NCBI GenBank assembly: GCA_015065445.1
Contig: SVQF01000005.1
Span: 1 to 46,270 of the forward strand
Origin: Oscillospiraceae bacterium
GTDB taxonomy: Bacteria; Bacillota; Clostridia; Oscillospirales; Acutalibacteraceae
Reading direction: 5' to 3'
Length of the DNA stretch: 46,270 nucleotides
Made by a program: the position numbers and the translations under genes. The notes below the pieces were generated by a model. The model had not been told where the DNA came from. It saw only the letters and a list, made by a program, of their open reading frames with translations, and ran no database searches. This document shows, piece by piece, positions 15,329-24,600 of the stretch (its first letter is position 1; every line of letters begins with the position of its first letter).

Positions 15329-17263
15329 TTATCTTGATTTATTTGCGATTTCGTCTGTGATTCGTGCAACAAATTCGTCGATTGTGGTTGCACCCTCGTC
15401 GCCGTTTTTGCGTGAACGCACGGAGATTGTGCCAGCCTCAATATCCTTGTCGCCGACAAGAATCATATACGGGATTTTTTCCATCTGAGCACTTCTGATT
15501 TTAAAGCCGATTTTTTCGCTTCTGTCGTCAAGTTCGCAGCGAACTCCTGCAGCCTCGAGTTTTTCAATCATAAGGCGAGCGTAGTCCTGATGTCTGTCGG
15601 CGATTGGCAGGAACTTAACCTGAACGGGAGCGAGCCATGTCGGGAACGCACCCATAGTTTCTTCGATAAGATATGCCATAAATCTGTCGAGCGAGCCGAG
15701 GATTGCACGGTGCAGTACAACGGGCGTACGCTGTGTGTTGTCTTTATCAACGTATGTGAGGTTGAACTTTGCGGGCAGGCAGAAGTCGAGCTGGCAGGTC
15801 GAGAGCGTGTACTCTGCACCGACTGCAGGCTTAACGTTAACGTCGAGCTTGGGTCCGTAGAACGCAGCCTCGCCAATTTCCTCGGTATAATCGAGTTCAA
15901 GCGAGTCAAGAACGTCACGCAGTGCGTCTTCAGCGGTGTTCCACATCTCGTCGTCCTGATGGTACTTCTCGGTGTCCTCGGGGTCACGAAGCGAAAGAAC
16001 AAGGCGGTAATCGGTGATACCGAAGTCCTTATATGTGTCAAAAATAAGGTCAACAACCTTTGCAAACTCGTCCTTAATCTGTTCGGGAGTTACAAAAAGG
16101 TGTGCGTCGTTCTGGCAGAAGTGTCTGCCTCTTTCAATTCCTTTGAGCGTACCCGACGCTTCAAAACGGAAATCGTGTGCGATTTCGCCTATACGTACGG
16201 GCAGGCTTCTGTATGAGTGGGGTGTGTTTGCGTAAATACGCATATGGTGCGGGCAGTTCATCGGACGAAGAACATAGGTTTCGTCCTCAACTTCCATAGC
16301 GGGGAACATATTGTTTTTGTAGTGGTCCCAGTGACCTGACGTCTGATAAAGTCCGACTGTGCCTATGCACGGCGTAAGTACGTGCTGATAGCCCGATTTG
16401 ATTTCCTTATCCCTGATGTAGTCCTCAAGAATTCTCCAGAGCGTGTAGCCCTTTGGCAGGAACATCGGCATACCCTTGCCCACGAGTTCGTCCGTCATAA
16501 ACAGCTGGAGGTCGTGACCGAGTTTTCTGTGGTCACGGAGTTTAGCCTCCTCAAGTTTCTGAATATACTCGTCAAGCATCTCTTTTTTAGGGAACGCAAT
16601 ACCGTAAATTCTCTGCAGTGCCTTACCCTTTGAGTCGCCTCTCCAGTAAGCGGCGTTGTTGCTGATAAGTTTGAATGCGTTTGCTTTGATGTGACCCGTT
16701 TTGTCTACGTGAGGGCCTGCACAGAGTTCTGTGAACTCGCCCTGCCTGTAAAAGCTGATAGCCTCGCCCTTGTCGGCATGTTCTTTGATGAGCTCAATTT
16801 TGTACGGCTCGCCCTTTTCTTCCATAAGAGCAATAGCTTCGTCCACAGGGAGTTCAAACTTTTCGAGTTCAAAGTTTTCCTTTATAATCTTCTTCATCTC
16901 AGCCTCGATTTTTTCGAGGTCGTCGGGCGAGAAGGTGTTCTCAACGTCAAAGTCGTAGTAAAAACCGTTTTCAATTGCAGGACCGATTGTCAGTTTTGCA
17001 TCGGGATAAAGGCGTTTAACAGCCTGTGCCATAATGTGCGACGCTGTGTGGTTGTATGCCTTTTTGCCGTCCTCGTCGTCAAAGGTCAGCACCTCGAGTG
17101 CGGCGTCGCTGTCAATAACTGTGCGAAGGTCCTTTACTTCACCGTTGATTTTGCAGCAACACGCATTGCGGAAAAGTCCCATAGAAATGTCTTTTGTAAT
17201 ATCGGCTGCTGTTTTTGCCTCGCTGTATTCGAGTACCGAGCCGTCTTTGAGAGTAATATTCAT
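15329..17263 (-). CDS. thrS: Threonyl-tRNA synthetase
   Basis: I take the ATG at 17263 (644 residues, MNITLKDGSV), which has AAGGAGG nearby; further upstream the frame runs into the T-box RNA. Domains in order are TGS (about 1-60), the second additional/editing domain with HTASHIMAQAV and the metal-site cysteine in ELCAGPH, the class II catalytic core (MNCPHHMRIY, RHFCQNDAHLF) and the anticodon-binding domain. This is the standard ThrRS layout and length. The enzyme charges tRNA-Thr and edits Ser-tRNA-Thr. Expression is controlled by the T-box immediately upstream, which senses uncharged tRNA-Thr. Confidence 0.97.
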   Translation of the reverse strand: MNITLKDGSVLEYSEAKTAADITKDISMGLFRNACCCKINGEVKDLRTVIDSDAALEVLTFDDEDGKKAYNHTASHIMAQAVKRLYPDAKLTIGPAIENGFYYDFDVENTFSPDDLEKIEAEMKKIIKENFELEKFELPVDEAIALMEEKGEPYKIELIKEHADKGEAISFYRQGEFTELCAGPHVDKTGHIKANAFKLISNNAAYWRGDSKGKALQRIYGIAFPKKEMLDEYIQKLEEAKLRDHRKLGHDLQLFMTDELVGKGMPMFLPKGYTLWRILEDYIRDKEIKSGYQHVLTPCIGTVGLYQTSGHWDHYKNNMFPAMEVEDETYVLRPMNCPHHMRIYANTPHSYRSLPVRIGEIAHDFRFEASGTLKGIERGRHFCQNDAHLFVTPEQIKDEFAKVVDLIFDTYKDFGITDYRLVLSLRDPEDTEKYHQDDEMWNTAEDALRDVLDSLELDYTEEIGEAAFYGPKLDVNVKPAVGAEYTLSTCQLDFCLPAKFNLTYVDKDNTQRTPVVLHRAILGSLDRFMAYLIEETMGAFPTWLAPVQVKFLPIADRHQDYARLMIEKLEAAGVRCELDDRSEKIGFKIRSAQMEKIPYMILVGDKDIEAGTISVRSRKNGDEGATTIDEFVARITDEIANKSR

Positions 17264-17280
17264 TGTAATCCTCCTTGAAA

Positions 17281-17504
17281 ATAAAAAACACCCCGAAATT
17301 TCAGGGTGCATAAAATACACGGTTCCACCTGAATTACACTGCACGCAGTGTCACTCAAACCCTTTAACGCAGGGGTACGGCACACCATTTCCTGTGTGCG
17401 GCTCGGGGGTGGTGACAATTTTTTTGCGGGCGTTTTTACACCGACCAAACGCTCTCTTGACCGCAGGGCAAAACTGCCGTGTTCCCGTCATCGCCTTAAA
17501 TATC
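17281..17504 (-). promoter_or_regulatory. T-box riboswitch of thrS (Thr specifier)
   Basis: On the minus strand the leader contains the T-box core AGGTGGAACCGTG (17330-17318), which pairs with the tRNA acceptor end. The terminator helix CACCCTGAAA / TTTCGGGGTG with T-run lies at 17308-17281. The alternative TTCAGG / CCTGAA pairing forms the antiterminator. Stem I shows the AG-bulge/distal-loop signature (AAGAGAGCG...GGTCGGTGTAAAAACGC), and the 3' side reads GTCACCACCCCCGAGC. An ACC (Thr) codon is next to the conserved GAGC, matching the thrS gene downstream. Uncharged tRNA-Thr should favour read-through. Confidence 0.92.
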
Positions 17505-17510
17505 ATAGTT

Positions 17511-17539
17511 ATAATAACACCGCTTTTTATATTTGTCAA
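17511..17539 (-). promoter_or_regulatory. Promoter of the thrS T-box transcript
   Basis: Minus-strand TTGACA (17539-17534), 17-base spacer, TATTAT (17516-17511). Confidence 0.82.
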
Positions 17540-17555
17540 ATGTAAATTTATTCTG

Positions 17556-17584
17556 TTGACAAAATATGATGTAAAATATATACT
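17556..17584 (+). promoter_or_regulatory. Promoter of the first CDP-glycerol transferase gene
   Basis: TTGACA (17556-17561), 17-base spacer, TATACT (17579-17584), divergent from thrS and 30 bases before the ATG. Confidence 0.82.
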
Positions 17585-17613
17585 TTAATTAACAACTCAA
17601 AGGAGAGTTCTAT

Positions 17614-18936
17614 ATGATTTGGTACGGCAAAGAGGATGCGGACAAGCTTGACAGTCTGCCCGATTTTTCGCATTTAACTAAGCAGGACAGCAAGGTCAAA
17701 GCAATTGCTCTTGACATCGCTAAAAAGAGTTCGCTTTTTCGCAAGGCGTCACGTGACGCACTTAATTTAAAGCGTAAACTTGCATACGAAAAACGCACAA
17801 AGGATATTAAAACCGACCCCAAGGTTATACTTTTTTCCACCTTTGACGGCAGGTCTTACGGCGACAGTCCCAAGGCGATTTATGAGTATATGCTTACCGA
17901 CAGCAAGTACGACGATTACACATTCGTGTGGGCGTTCCGCTCGCCAAAGGATTTCAAGTTCTTGCTTGATAATAAAAACACATACATCGTTCAGCCTGCC
18001 ACACCGCAGTATGATTTGGTGTGTGCAACCGCCAAGTACTGGCTTTATAACTACCGCATTGCCGACTATATTTATCCTAAGGATGACCAGGTTTACGTCC
18101 AGCTCTGGCACGGCACTCCGCTTAAAAGACTCGGTTACGACATCGCCATTTCCGACAATGTTATGAACTCACAGACCGAAATCCGTGAGAAGTACAAAAT
18201 TGACGCAGCAAAGTTTAAATACATACTTGCACCAAGCGAGTTTGCAGGTGAAAAATTTGCGTCTGCGTGGAACTTAAAGGCAATCGGCAAAGAGGATACT
18301 GTTCTTGTAGCGGGCTATCCCCGTAACGATTTTCTTAAGAATTATACCGAGGCTGACGTTAAGAGCATCAAAGAGGAACTCGGACTTCCCGAGGGTAAAA
18401 AAATCCTGCTTTACGCACCCACGTGGCGTGACAATCAGCACGACAGCGAACTCGGTTATGTGTACGAGCCTGAGGCTGATTTTGATAAACTGCGTGAGGC
18501 ACTTGAAGACGAATTTATTATTCTGTTCAGAGCCCATTATCTTGTGGCAAACAGTTTTAATTTTGAAAAGTACAAGGGCTTTGTGTGGGACGTTTCGGGC
18601 GTGGCGGACATCAACCGCCTGTACATCGCCGCAGATATGCTGATGACCGACTATTCGAGCGTGTTCTTTGACTACGCAAACCTCGGCAGACCGATGGTAT
18701 TTTATATGTACGACTTCGATGCGTACGCTAATAATATCAGAGGCTTTTATATTGATATTTCGGAACTCCCGGGCAGGATTGTAAAAACCACCGACGACGT
18801 GATTGAAGAAATAAAATCCGTTGATTTTGAAGGCTTTGATTTTGAAAAATCATATCCTGCCTTCCGCCCAAAGTTCAATTATCTTGACGACGGAAACGCC
18901 TCAAAGCGTGTTGCCGACGCAGTAATAGAAGAATAA
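17614..18936 (+). CDS. CDP-glycerol glycerophosphotransferase (TagF/TarB family), copy 1
   Basis: The 440-residue protein is a GT-B fold Glyphos_transf family member, which adds glycerol phosphate from CDP-glycerol to teichoic-acid-type polymers at the inner membrane face. Family motifs are LWHGTPLKRLG (H166), ILYAPTWRDNQ, ILFRAHY and TDYSSVFFDYANLGRP (D346). No TM or signal segment is seen; family members attach peripherally, and the Lys/Arg-rich N-terminal region could do this. AAAGGAG precedes the ATG. It is monocistronic, with its own promoter and terminator. It is a close paralogue of the gene at 20359-21603, sharing an almost identical C-terminal coding stretch. Primase versus polymerase role cannot be settled. 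Confidence 0.9.
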   Translation: MIWYGKEDADKLDSLPDFSHLTKQDSKVKAIALDIAKKSSLFRKASRDALNLKRKLAYEKRTKDIKTDPKVILFSTFDGRSYGDSPKAIYEYMLTDSKYDDYTFVWAFRSPKDFKFLLDNKNTYIVQPATPQYDLVCATAKYWLYNYRIADYIYPKDDQVYVQLWHGTPLKRLGYDIAISDNVMNSQTEIREKYKIDAAKFKYILAPSEFAGEKFASAWNLKAIGKEDTVLVAGYPRNDFLKNYTEADVKSIKEELGLPEGKKILLYAPTWRDNQHDSELGYVYEPEADFDKLREALEDEFIILFRAHYLVANSFNFEKYKGFVWDVSGVADINRLYIAADMLMTDYSSVFFDYANLGRPMVFYMYDFDAYANNIRGFYIDISELPGRIVKTTDDVIEEIKSVDFEGFDFEKSYPAFRPKFNYLDDGNASKRVADAVIEE

Positions 18937-18940
18937 TCTT

Positions 18941-18973
18941 TTCGGCTTGCTTCGTGCAGGCCGAATTATTTTT
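18941..18973 (+). terminator. Rho-independent terminator
   Basis: 10-bp stem TTCGGCTTGC / GCAGGCCGAA (one G-T pair) with a TTCGT loop, then TTATTTTT, just after the first glycerophosphotransferase gene. Confidence 0.85.
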
Positions 18974-19044
18974 AAAAAAGGCTTTATTTTTAAGTATATA
19001 TGCGTTACAATGTAACTGAAAATTATACAAAAGGGGAAATGTAT

Positions 19045-20232
19045 ATGAAAAAGAAACTGGCTTCAATTGTTCTTGCGGCGGTTATGCTGCTTGCAAGCAC
19101 GGGCGTGCCGTTTTTTGCTTTTGCAAAAAGCACTACTCCCGTGTGGGATAAGTATTCAAAGTCGGGCACACACAAAGTAAGCACGCTCACGTTCACTCTT
19201 GACTCAAACGATTTTACTTACAAGGTGTGGTATCCGTCGGATATTGCCGATATGTCAAAACGCCCGGTTATCCTTTACTGTAACGGTACGGGTTCAAATT
19301 ACGAAAAGTCGCCCGAAACTGCCGTGTTTCTTAAAAAAGCAGCGTCTTACGGATTTATCTGCCTCACTAATACCGACCAGAACACGGGTACGGGTGTAAG
19401 TATGGATGCAGGTATGACTGCTCTTATAGGATTCAACGGCAACAAAAAACATAAATTTTACAACAAAATCAATATCGACAAGGTGGGTCTTGCGGGTCAT
19501 TCGCAGGGTGCAACCTGCTGTCTTAATCTTGCAAGCAAGGGCAAGTACGAAAACAGCAAGCACTTCAAAACGATTTTTGCCTGCTCGCTTCCGACCCCCG
19601 AACTTGAAGCGTCGCCTATTCAGAACTGCCCTTACGATGCGTCGCTTGTGTCGCTCCCTACGCTTATGCTTGCAGGCACGGGCAGTACGGACGCAACGTT
19701 TATCGCACCGCTGGAAACAAGCCTTCTGCCTGCGTTTTCAAAGATTAAAAGTGACGTGTATCTCGCCCGTATGAAAGGCGTGGAACACGCTGACAGCATC
19801 TATAAAACTCATCCGTATATGATTGCGTGGTTTGAGTACAGACTGAACTCCGACAAAACCGCCGCAAAGGCGTTTATCGGCAAATCTCCCGAACTCAAAA
19901 CAAACAAGGCGTGGCAGGATTTCAAACGTAAGGTCAAGGTCAATAACACCACGCTCACAAAAGTTACAGCAGTAAGCAAAGGTTTTAACGCTTACTGGAA
20001 AAAAGCCGCAGGCGTGACGGGTTATCAGGTTCAGTATTCAACAAGCAAAAAGTTTACTGCAAAAACCACAAAATCCGTTTTTGTCGCAAAGCAGAGTGCA
20101 ACCGGCAAGGCGGTCAAAAAGCTGAGTGCGGCAAAAGTTTACTGTGTTCGTGTGCGGACTTACCGTACTGTCGGCGGAGTAAAATACTACGGCAAGTGGA
20201 CGGCAGTCAAAAGCATCAAAACCAAGAAATAG
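19045..20232 (+). CDS. Secreted alpha/beta hydrolase with C-terminal FN3 domain
   Basis: The ATG at 19045 gives a clean Sec signal peptide (MKKKLASIVLAAVMLLA, cleavage likely after AFA near 27) and a 395-residue product; AAGGGG lies upstream. Residues about 40-280 form an alpha/beta hydrolase of the dienelactone-hydrolase/chlorophyllase type, with the nucleophile S153 in GHSQG and a probable catalytic H248 in GVEHADS. Residues about 305-395 are an FN3 module (AYWKKAAGVTGYQVQYSTSKKF...), common on secreted clostridial enzymes. No sorting motif or lipobox is present. Its place inside a wall-polymer island suggests an esterase acting on an envelope or diet-derived ester; the substrate is unknown. 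A short palindrome GTTACA-A-TGTAAC lies at 19004-19016. Confidence 0.85.
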   Translation: MKKKLASIVLAAVMLLASTGVPFFAFAKSTTPVWDKYSKSGTHKVSTLTFTLDSNDFTYKVWYPSDIADMSKRPVILYCNGTGSNYEKSPETAVFLKKAASYGFICLTNTDQNTGTGVSMDAGMTALIGFNGNKKHKFYNKINIDKVGLAGHSQGATCCLNLASKGKYENSKHFKTIFACSLPTPELEASPIQNCPYDASLVSLPTLMLAGTGSTDATFIAPLETSLLPAFSKIKSDVYLARMKGVEHADSIYKTHPYMIAWFEYRLNSDKTAAKAFIGKSPELKTNKAWQDFKRKVKVNNTTLTKVTAVSKGFNAYWKKAAGVTGYQVQYSTSKKFTAKTTKSVFVAKQSATGKAVKKLSAAKVYCVRVRTYRTVGGVKYYGKWTAVKSIKTKK

Positions 20233-20244
20233 TATCATAATGAG

Positions 20245-20268
20245 GGCGTCGGTAATCCGACGCCTTTT
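20245..20268 (+). terminator. Rho-independent terminator
   Basis: GGCGTCGG / CCGACGCC 8-bp GC-rich stem with TAAT loop followed by TTTT. Confidence 0.85.
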
Positions 20269-20299
20269 GTTATACTGTATATACTAAATAAAATATATA

Positions 20300-20328
20300 T
20301 TGCAACTGTTAATGTTTAATGCTATAAT
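20300..20328 (+). promoter_or_regulatory. Promoter of the glycerophosphotransferase-nonulosonate operon
   Basis: TTGCAA (20300-20305), 17-base spacer, TATAAT (20323-20328). The start point near 20335 rules out an ATG at 20332 as the normal start and supports the one at 20359. Confidence 0.8.
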
Positions 20329-20358
20329 AGTATGAAAATATTAATTTGGGACAGTGCA

Positions 20359-21603
20359 ATGAAAAAGTTCAGAACAATACTTACGGGTATTTCAAAAAAG
20401 AGTCTTTTCCTCAGAAAGTTTATCAGAAAAGCAGTTTACCTTTTCCGCCTCTGGCGTTACAAACTGCGTGGTGCAGGCAGAAAGATTGACGATAAACTGA
20501 TTGTTTTTTCGTGCTTTACAGGCAAAAAGTATGCCGACTCGCCACGTGCACTTTACGAGTATATGGTAAACAGCGACGAGTACAAAGACTACAAATTTGT
20601 ATGGACGTTTGTCAATCCGCAAAACTATTCGTTTTTGCTCGAAAACCGCAACACAACAATAGTTAAGCAGGCGTCAAGGGAATGTGAAATCGCCTTTGCC
20701 ACCGCAAAGTACTGGGTGTGCAATCACAGGGCGGCAGTTCATCGCTACCCGTCAAAAAAACAGGTGTTCATTCAGACCTGGCACGGCACGCCGCTTAAAC
20801 GGCTCGGACTTGATATTGAACGCTCAAACAACGAAATATACACTCTTGACGAGCAGAACAAAAAGTACATTATCGACGCAAAGAAGTTCACCTACTTTCT
20901 TTCGCCGTCAGCCTTCGCAAGCGAAAAATTTGTTTCCGCCTTTGCACTGAAGGAACTCGGTAAAGAGAACATTATTGTTGAAGAGGGCTACCCCCGCAAC
21001 GACTTTTTGCTGAATTATACTGACGAAGATGTTGCCCGCATAAAGCAACATCTCGGTCTGCCCGAAGGCAAAAAGGTTATCCTTTACGCACCCACGTGGC
21101 GTGATAATCAGCATCAGGTCGGCACGGGCTACGTTTACAAAACCGAGGTGGACTTTGACCGCCTGCAAAGGGAACTCGGCGACGGTTACGTAATACTTTT
21201 CAGAGCACACTACTTTATATCAAATACATTTAACTTCGACAAGTACAACGGGTTTATTTACAATGTGTCGGCTCTTGACGATATTAACGAGCTGTACATA
21301 GTTTCCGATTTGCTTATTACGGATTACTCTTCCGTATTTTTTGATTACGCAATACTAAGACGCCCGATAGTTTACTTTATGTACGACTTCGAGCTGTATA
21401 AAAACGAGATGCGAGGCTTCTATATCGACCTCAAAGAGTTACCCGGACCGATTGTTCAGGAGGAAGACGCTCTTATTCAGCAGATTAAAAAGCTGTCGGC
21501 TGATTTCAGTTATGACGAGGTTTATCAGAAGTTTAATCAGAAGTTCAACTATCTTGACGACGGAAACGCCTCAAAGCGTGTTGCCGAAAGATTAATCAAA
21601 TAA
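20359..21603 (+). CDS. CDP-glycerol glycerophosphotransferase (TagF/TarB family), copy 2
   Basis: The start at 20359 (414 residues, MKKFRTILTG) is chosen because an in-frame ATG at 20332 lies at or before the predicted transcription start; the ribosome site (GGGA) is weak. The motifs WHGTPLKRLG, LYAPTWRDNQH, ILFRAHYF and TDYSSVFFDYAILRRP identify the same GT-B glycerophosphotransferase family as copy 1. The C-terminus KFNYLDDGNASKRVAE is nearly identical to it. It is the first gene of a five-gene operon through 27413 that also makes a CMP-activated nonulosonic acid. It probably acts as primase or polymerase for the same polymer. Confidence 0.9.
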   Translation: MKKFRTILTGISKKSLFLRKFIRKAVYLFRLWRYKLRGAGRKIDDKLIVFSCFTGKKYADSPRALYEYMVNSDEYKDYKFVWTFVNPQNYSFLLENRNTTIVKQASRECEIAFATAKYWVCNHRAAVHRYPSKKQVFIQTWHGTPLKRLGLDIERSNNEIYTLDEQNKKYIIDAKKFTYFLSPSAFASEKFVSAFALKELGKENIIVEEGYPRNDFLLNYTDEDVARIKQHLGLPEGKKVILYAPTWRDNQHQVGTGYVYKTEVDFDRLQRELGDGYVILFRAHYFISNTFNFDKYNGFIYNVSALDDINELYIVSDLLITDYSSVFFDYAILRRPIVYFMYDFELYKNEMRGFYIDLKELPGPIVQEEDALIQQIKKLSADFSYDEVYQKFNQKFNYLDDGNASKRVAERLIK

Positions 21604-21620
21604 CCCTGAGGAGAACATAA

Positions 21621-24600
21621 ATGAACACTAAGCGTTTTGTTAAAAAAGGCAAAAAATTCGTAAAGCAGAACTTTGTAAAAAAGCCAAGAAAACTTACCTA
21701 TGTAAAGTATTTTAAAGAGTGCAAAACCGAACCTAAAACAGTTTTGTATCAGGCGTATTCCAACAAAATACTTGCAGGTAACCCGTTTGCAATATTCAGC
21801 TATCTTATTGACAATCCCGACTATTCCGACTTCAAACACATCTGGATTATCAAGGACGAGGCTATTCTTGAATATCCCGACGTTGCAAAATATGCAAATC
21901 ATGACAGAGTAAGATTTGTAATCGACGGCACTCCCGAGGCTATCAAGGCGCTCTGCACGGCTCAGTACCTTGTTAACAATGCGGCATTCCCGTCATACTA
22001 CATCAAAAAAGACGACCAGATTTATATCAACACATGGCACGGCACTCCGCTCAAGGGCCTCGGCAAGTTTGACAAGTCGTCAAACCGCCGCCCTATTATG
22101 AGTGCTCAGCGTAACTTCCTGTGTGCCGACTATCTTGTAATGCCAAACAAGTACACCACAGATATTCTTATGGAGCATTACGACGTTGAAAATGCGTTCA
22201 GAGGCAACATTATTGAAGAGGGTTATCCCCGAATAGACCTTGTTGCAAACACCGACAGGGAGGAGATGCTCCGCCGTCTTGAAGAAAAAGCAGGCACAAG
22301 CCTTGAGGGCAAAAAGATTATTCTTTATGCTCCGACCTTCCGCAGCGAGCTCTCGTATGCCAAAAAGCATATTGATAACTCAAACGAGATTTGCGAGTAC
22401 ATCGAACATATTGTTGACAATATGCCCGACAACTACGTAATGTTCTTTAAGGCACACAGTAACCTGATTGCTTACTTTAAAGAAAACAGCAACATCACCG
22501 ACCTGTTCCTTTTCGACGACTTTGAAACCAACAAGGTGCTGTCAGTTGCAGACGTTCTTATCACCGACTACTCTTCGGTATTCTTCGACTACCTCTGCAC
22601 AAAAAGACCTATAATCTTCTTCACCTACGACAGAGCAAAGTACGAGGGTGAGCGTGGATTCCTGTTCCCGCTTGACGAATTGCCGGGCAGACTCTGCGAC
22701 ACAGAAAAAGAGGTTGTAGAAAGTCTTGAGCAGATTAACGCAGGCGAGTACAACTACGACGAAAAATACCGCACCTTCCTTGACAAGTTTGCTTACAAGG
22801 ACGACGGCGGCTCAACAAAACGTGTTGTTGACATTATCTTCGGCGGCAAAAAGACCTCCACGGTTTATAAAATAGAAAGCGAAAAGAAGAGTATTCTTAT
22901 CCACATCGGCACAAAGATGGGTAAGGGTGCAATTGCAAAGAGCGTAATTGAGTATCTCAGAAATATCGACAGGGACAAATATAACGTGTTTGTTTTCGGT
23001 AATTATACCGAAAAGAACCGTATGCTATTTGAGTCGGTTTGCCCGGGTATACGCTATATTACACACGTTCCGCCTACTTCTTACACCGTCCCCGAAGCGT
23101 TTGCCAAAAAACTTATCGGCGAAAATTCGGCAGAGTTTTACAAGCGTGAGTACAGAAGAAATCTCGGCTTTTGCGAATTTGACGAAATCGTAAACTTCTG
23201 TGCCCATATGCCTGTTTACCGCAGAATGCTCGAAACTCAGACCGCTGCCGAAAAGACGTTCTACCTTGACGAAACGCATTATTCAAAGAGTCTTGTAAAC
23301 GAACTGTGTAAGGCTAATTACAAGAAGATTGTAATTCTTAACGAGGGCGGAATTACCGACTCGTTCAGCGACGACCGCATTGAAGTGCAGAACGTAAACC
23401 CGCAGGAATATAATATTATCAATGATATTATGAACCTTAATATGCCGCTTAAAATCCTGTTTATTGCAGGCTACGACTCAACAAACTATGTGTTTGTAAA
23501 CCTGCTTAAAGAACTCGAAAAACGTGGGCATATCTACAAACTGCTTATAAGAGACGTAGACGACGATGTTAATAATATAATGTTTGAGGGCAATCCTAAC
23601 ATTGTATCTATTAACAGCTTTAACTACGATTCGCTCGATGAGTACGACTTTGTTGTTTCGTCGCCAATCAAGTTCCGCCGTTTTGTAAGACTGTACAAAG
23701 AAATCAGAAAGAGAAATCTGTTTATTTACACTTTCTCAACCTTGTTCTCTTCAATCACAATGCGTGTTGAAGGCGACGCAGTAATTACTATCGGCGAAAA
23801 TAAATTCAGAGAGTTTAAAACAAACTTCCTCAAATACAATATGGTTGCAGCGGGTAACCCGCAGTACGACTCGCTTGTGGAAAACCGCAAGGGCAAAATC
23901 ACAAACGACCAAATCAAAAAGATTCTTTTTGTAGAACAGGGTGCTTACCCCTGCGGCGACAAGGGCAAAAAACAGCTTGCAGACCTGCTTATAAATATGG
24001 CAGAAATGAATCCGGAAAAAGAGATTCATATCAAGCCACGTTATCTGCTCGACAGTTCCGCAAAGAGTATTCACACTGTATCGGAGCATCTGTACAACTA
24101 CTTTGACCATGTTCCGAAAAACCTCGTTCTTATAAACGAAAACTTTATCCTCGAGGATATTCTCGGCGACTACGACGCAATGATTACGATGTGGAGTACG
24201 GCTTACATCGACGCTATGGCGATGAATATGCCGCTTATGCTCATCGGCGGATTCGACTCCGACGACGTATTCGACATCAGAACAAACCGTGTTAAAGACG
24301 CTTACGACGAACTTGCGGGCAGCGGCGTGCTTGTTGACTTCAGAGATTTGATGGACAAGCCGCTTGAGTTCAGATATGTTGACGAAGAGTTCAAGAAAAA
24401 GGAATTTGTCAATAATGACGAGCCCTGCTCGCCGCATATTGTTGACCTGTTTGAAACGGTTAACCAAAAACTTATTATACCCAACAAGCGTTATGCAGGC
24501 TTCTTTGAAGTCGGTTACGAGGATTATCCGAAACTGCTTGACAATATTACTCTTTATGACGTTGATGACGAAGAGTACGCCGAGTGGCAGAAGAAGTATG

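Noticed and set aside
17264-17344. Upstream in-frame ATG extending thrS by 27 codons
   Set aside because: The extension reads through the T-box antiterminator/terminator RNA and lacks a ribosome site; the ATG at 17263 has AAGGAGG.
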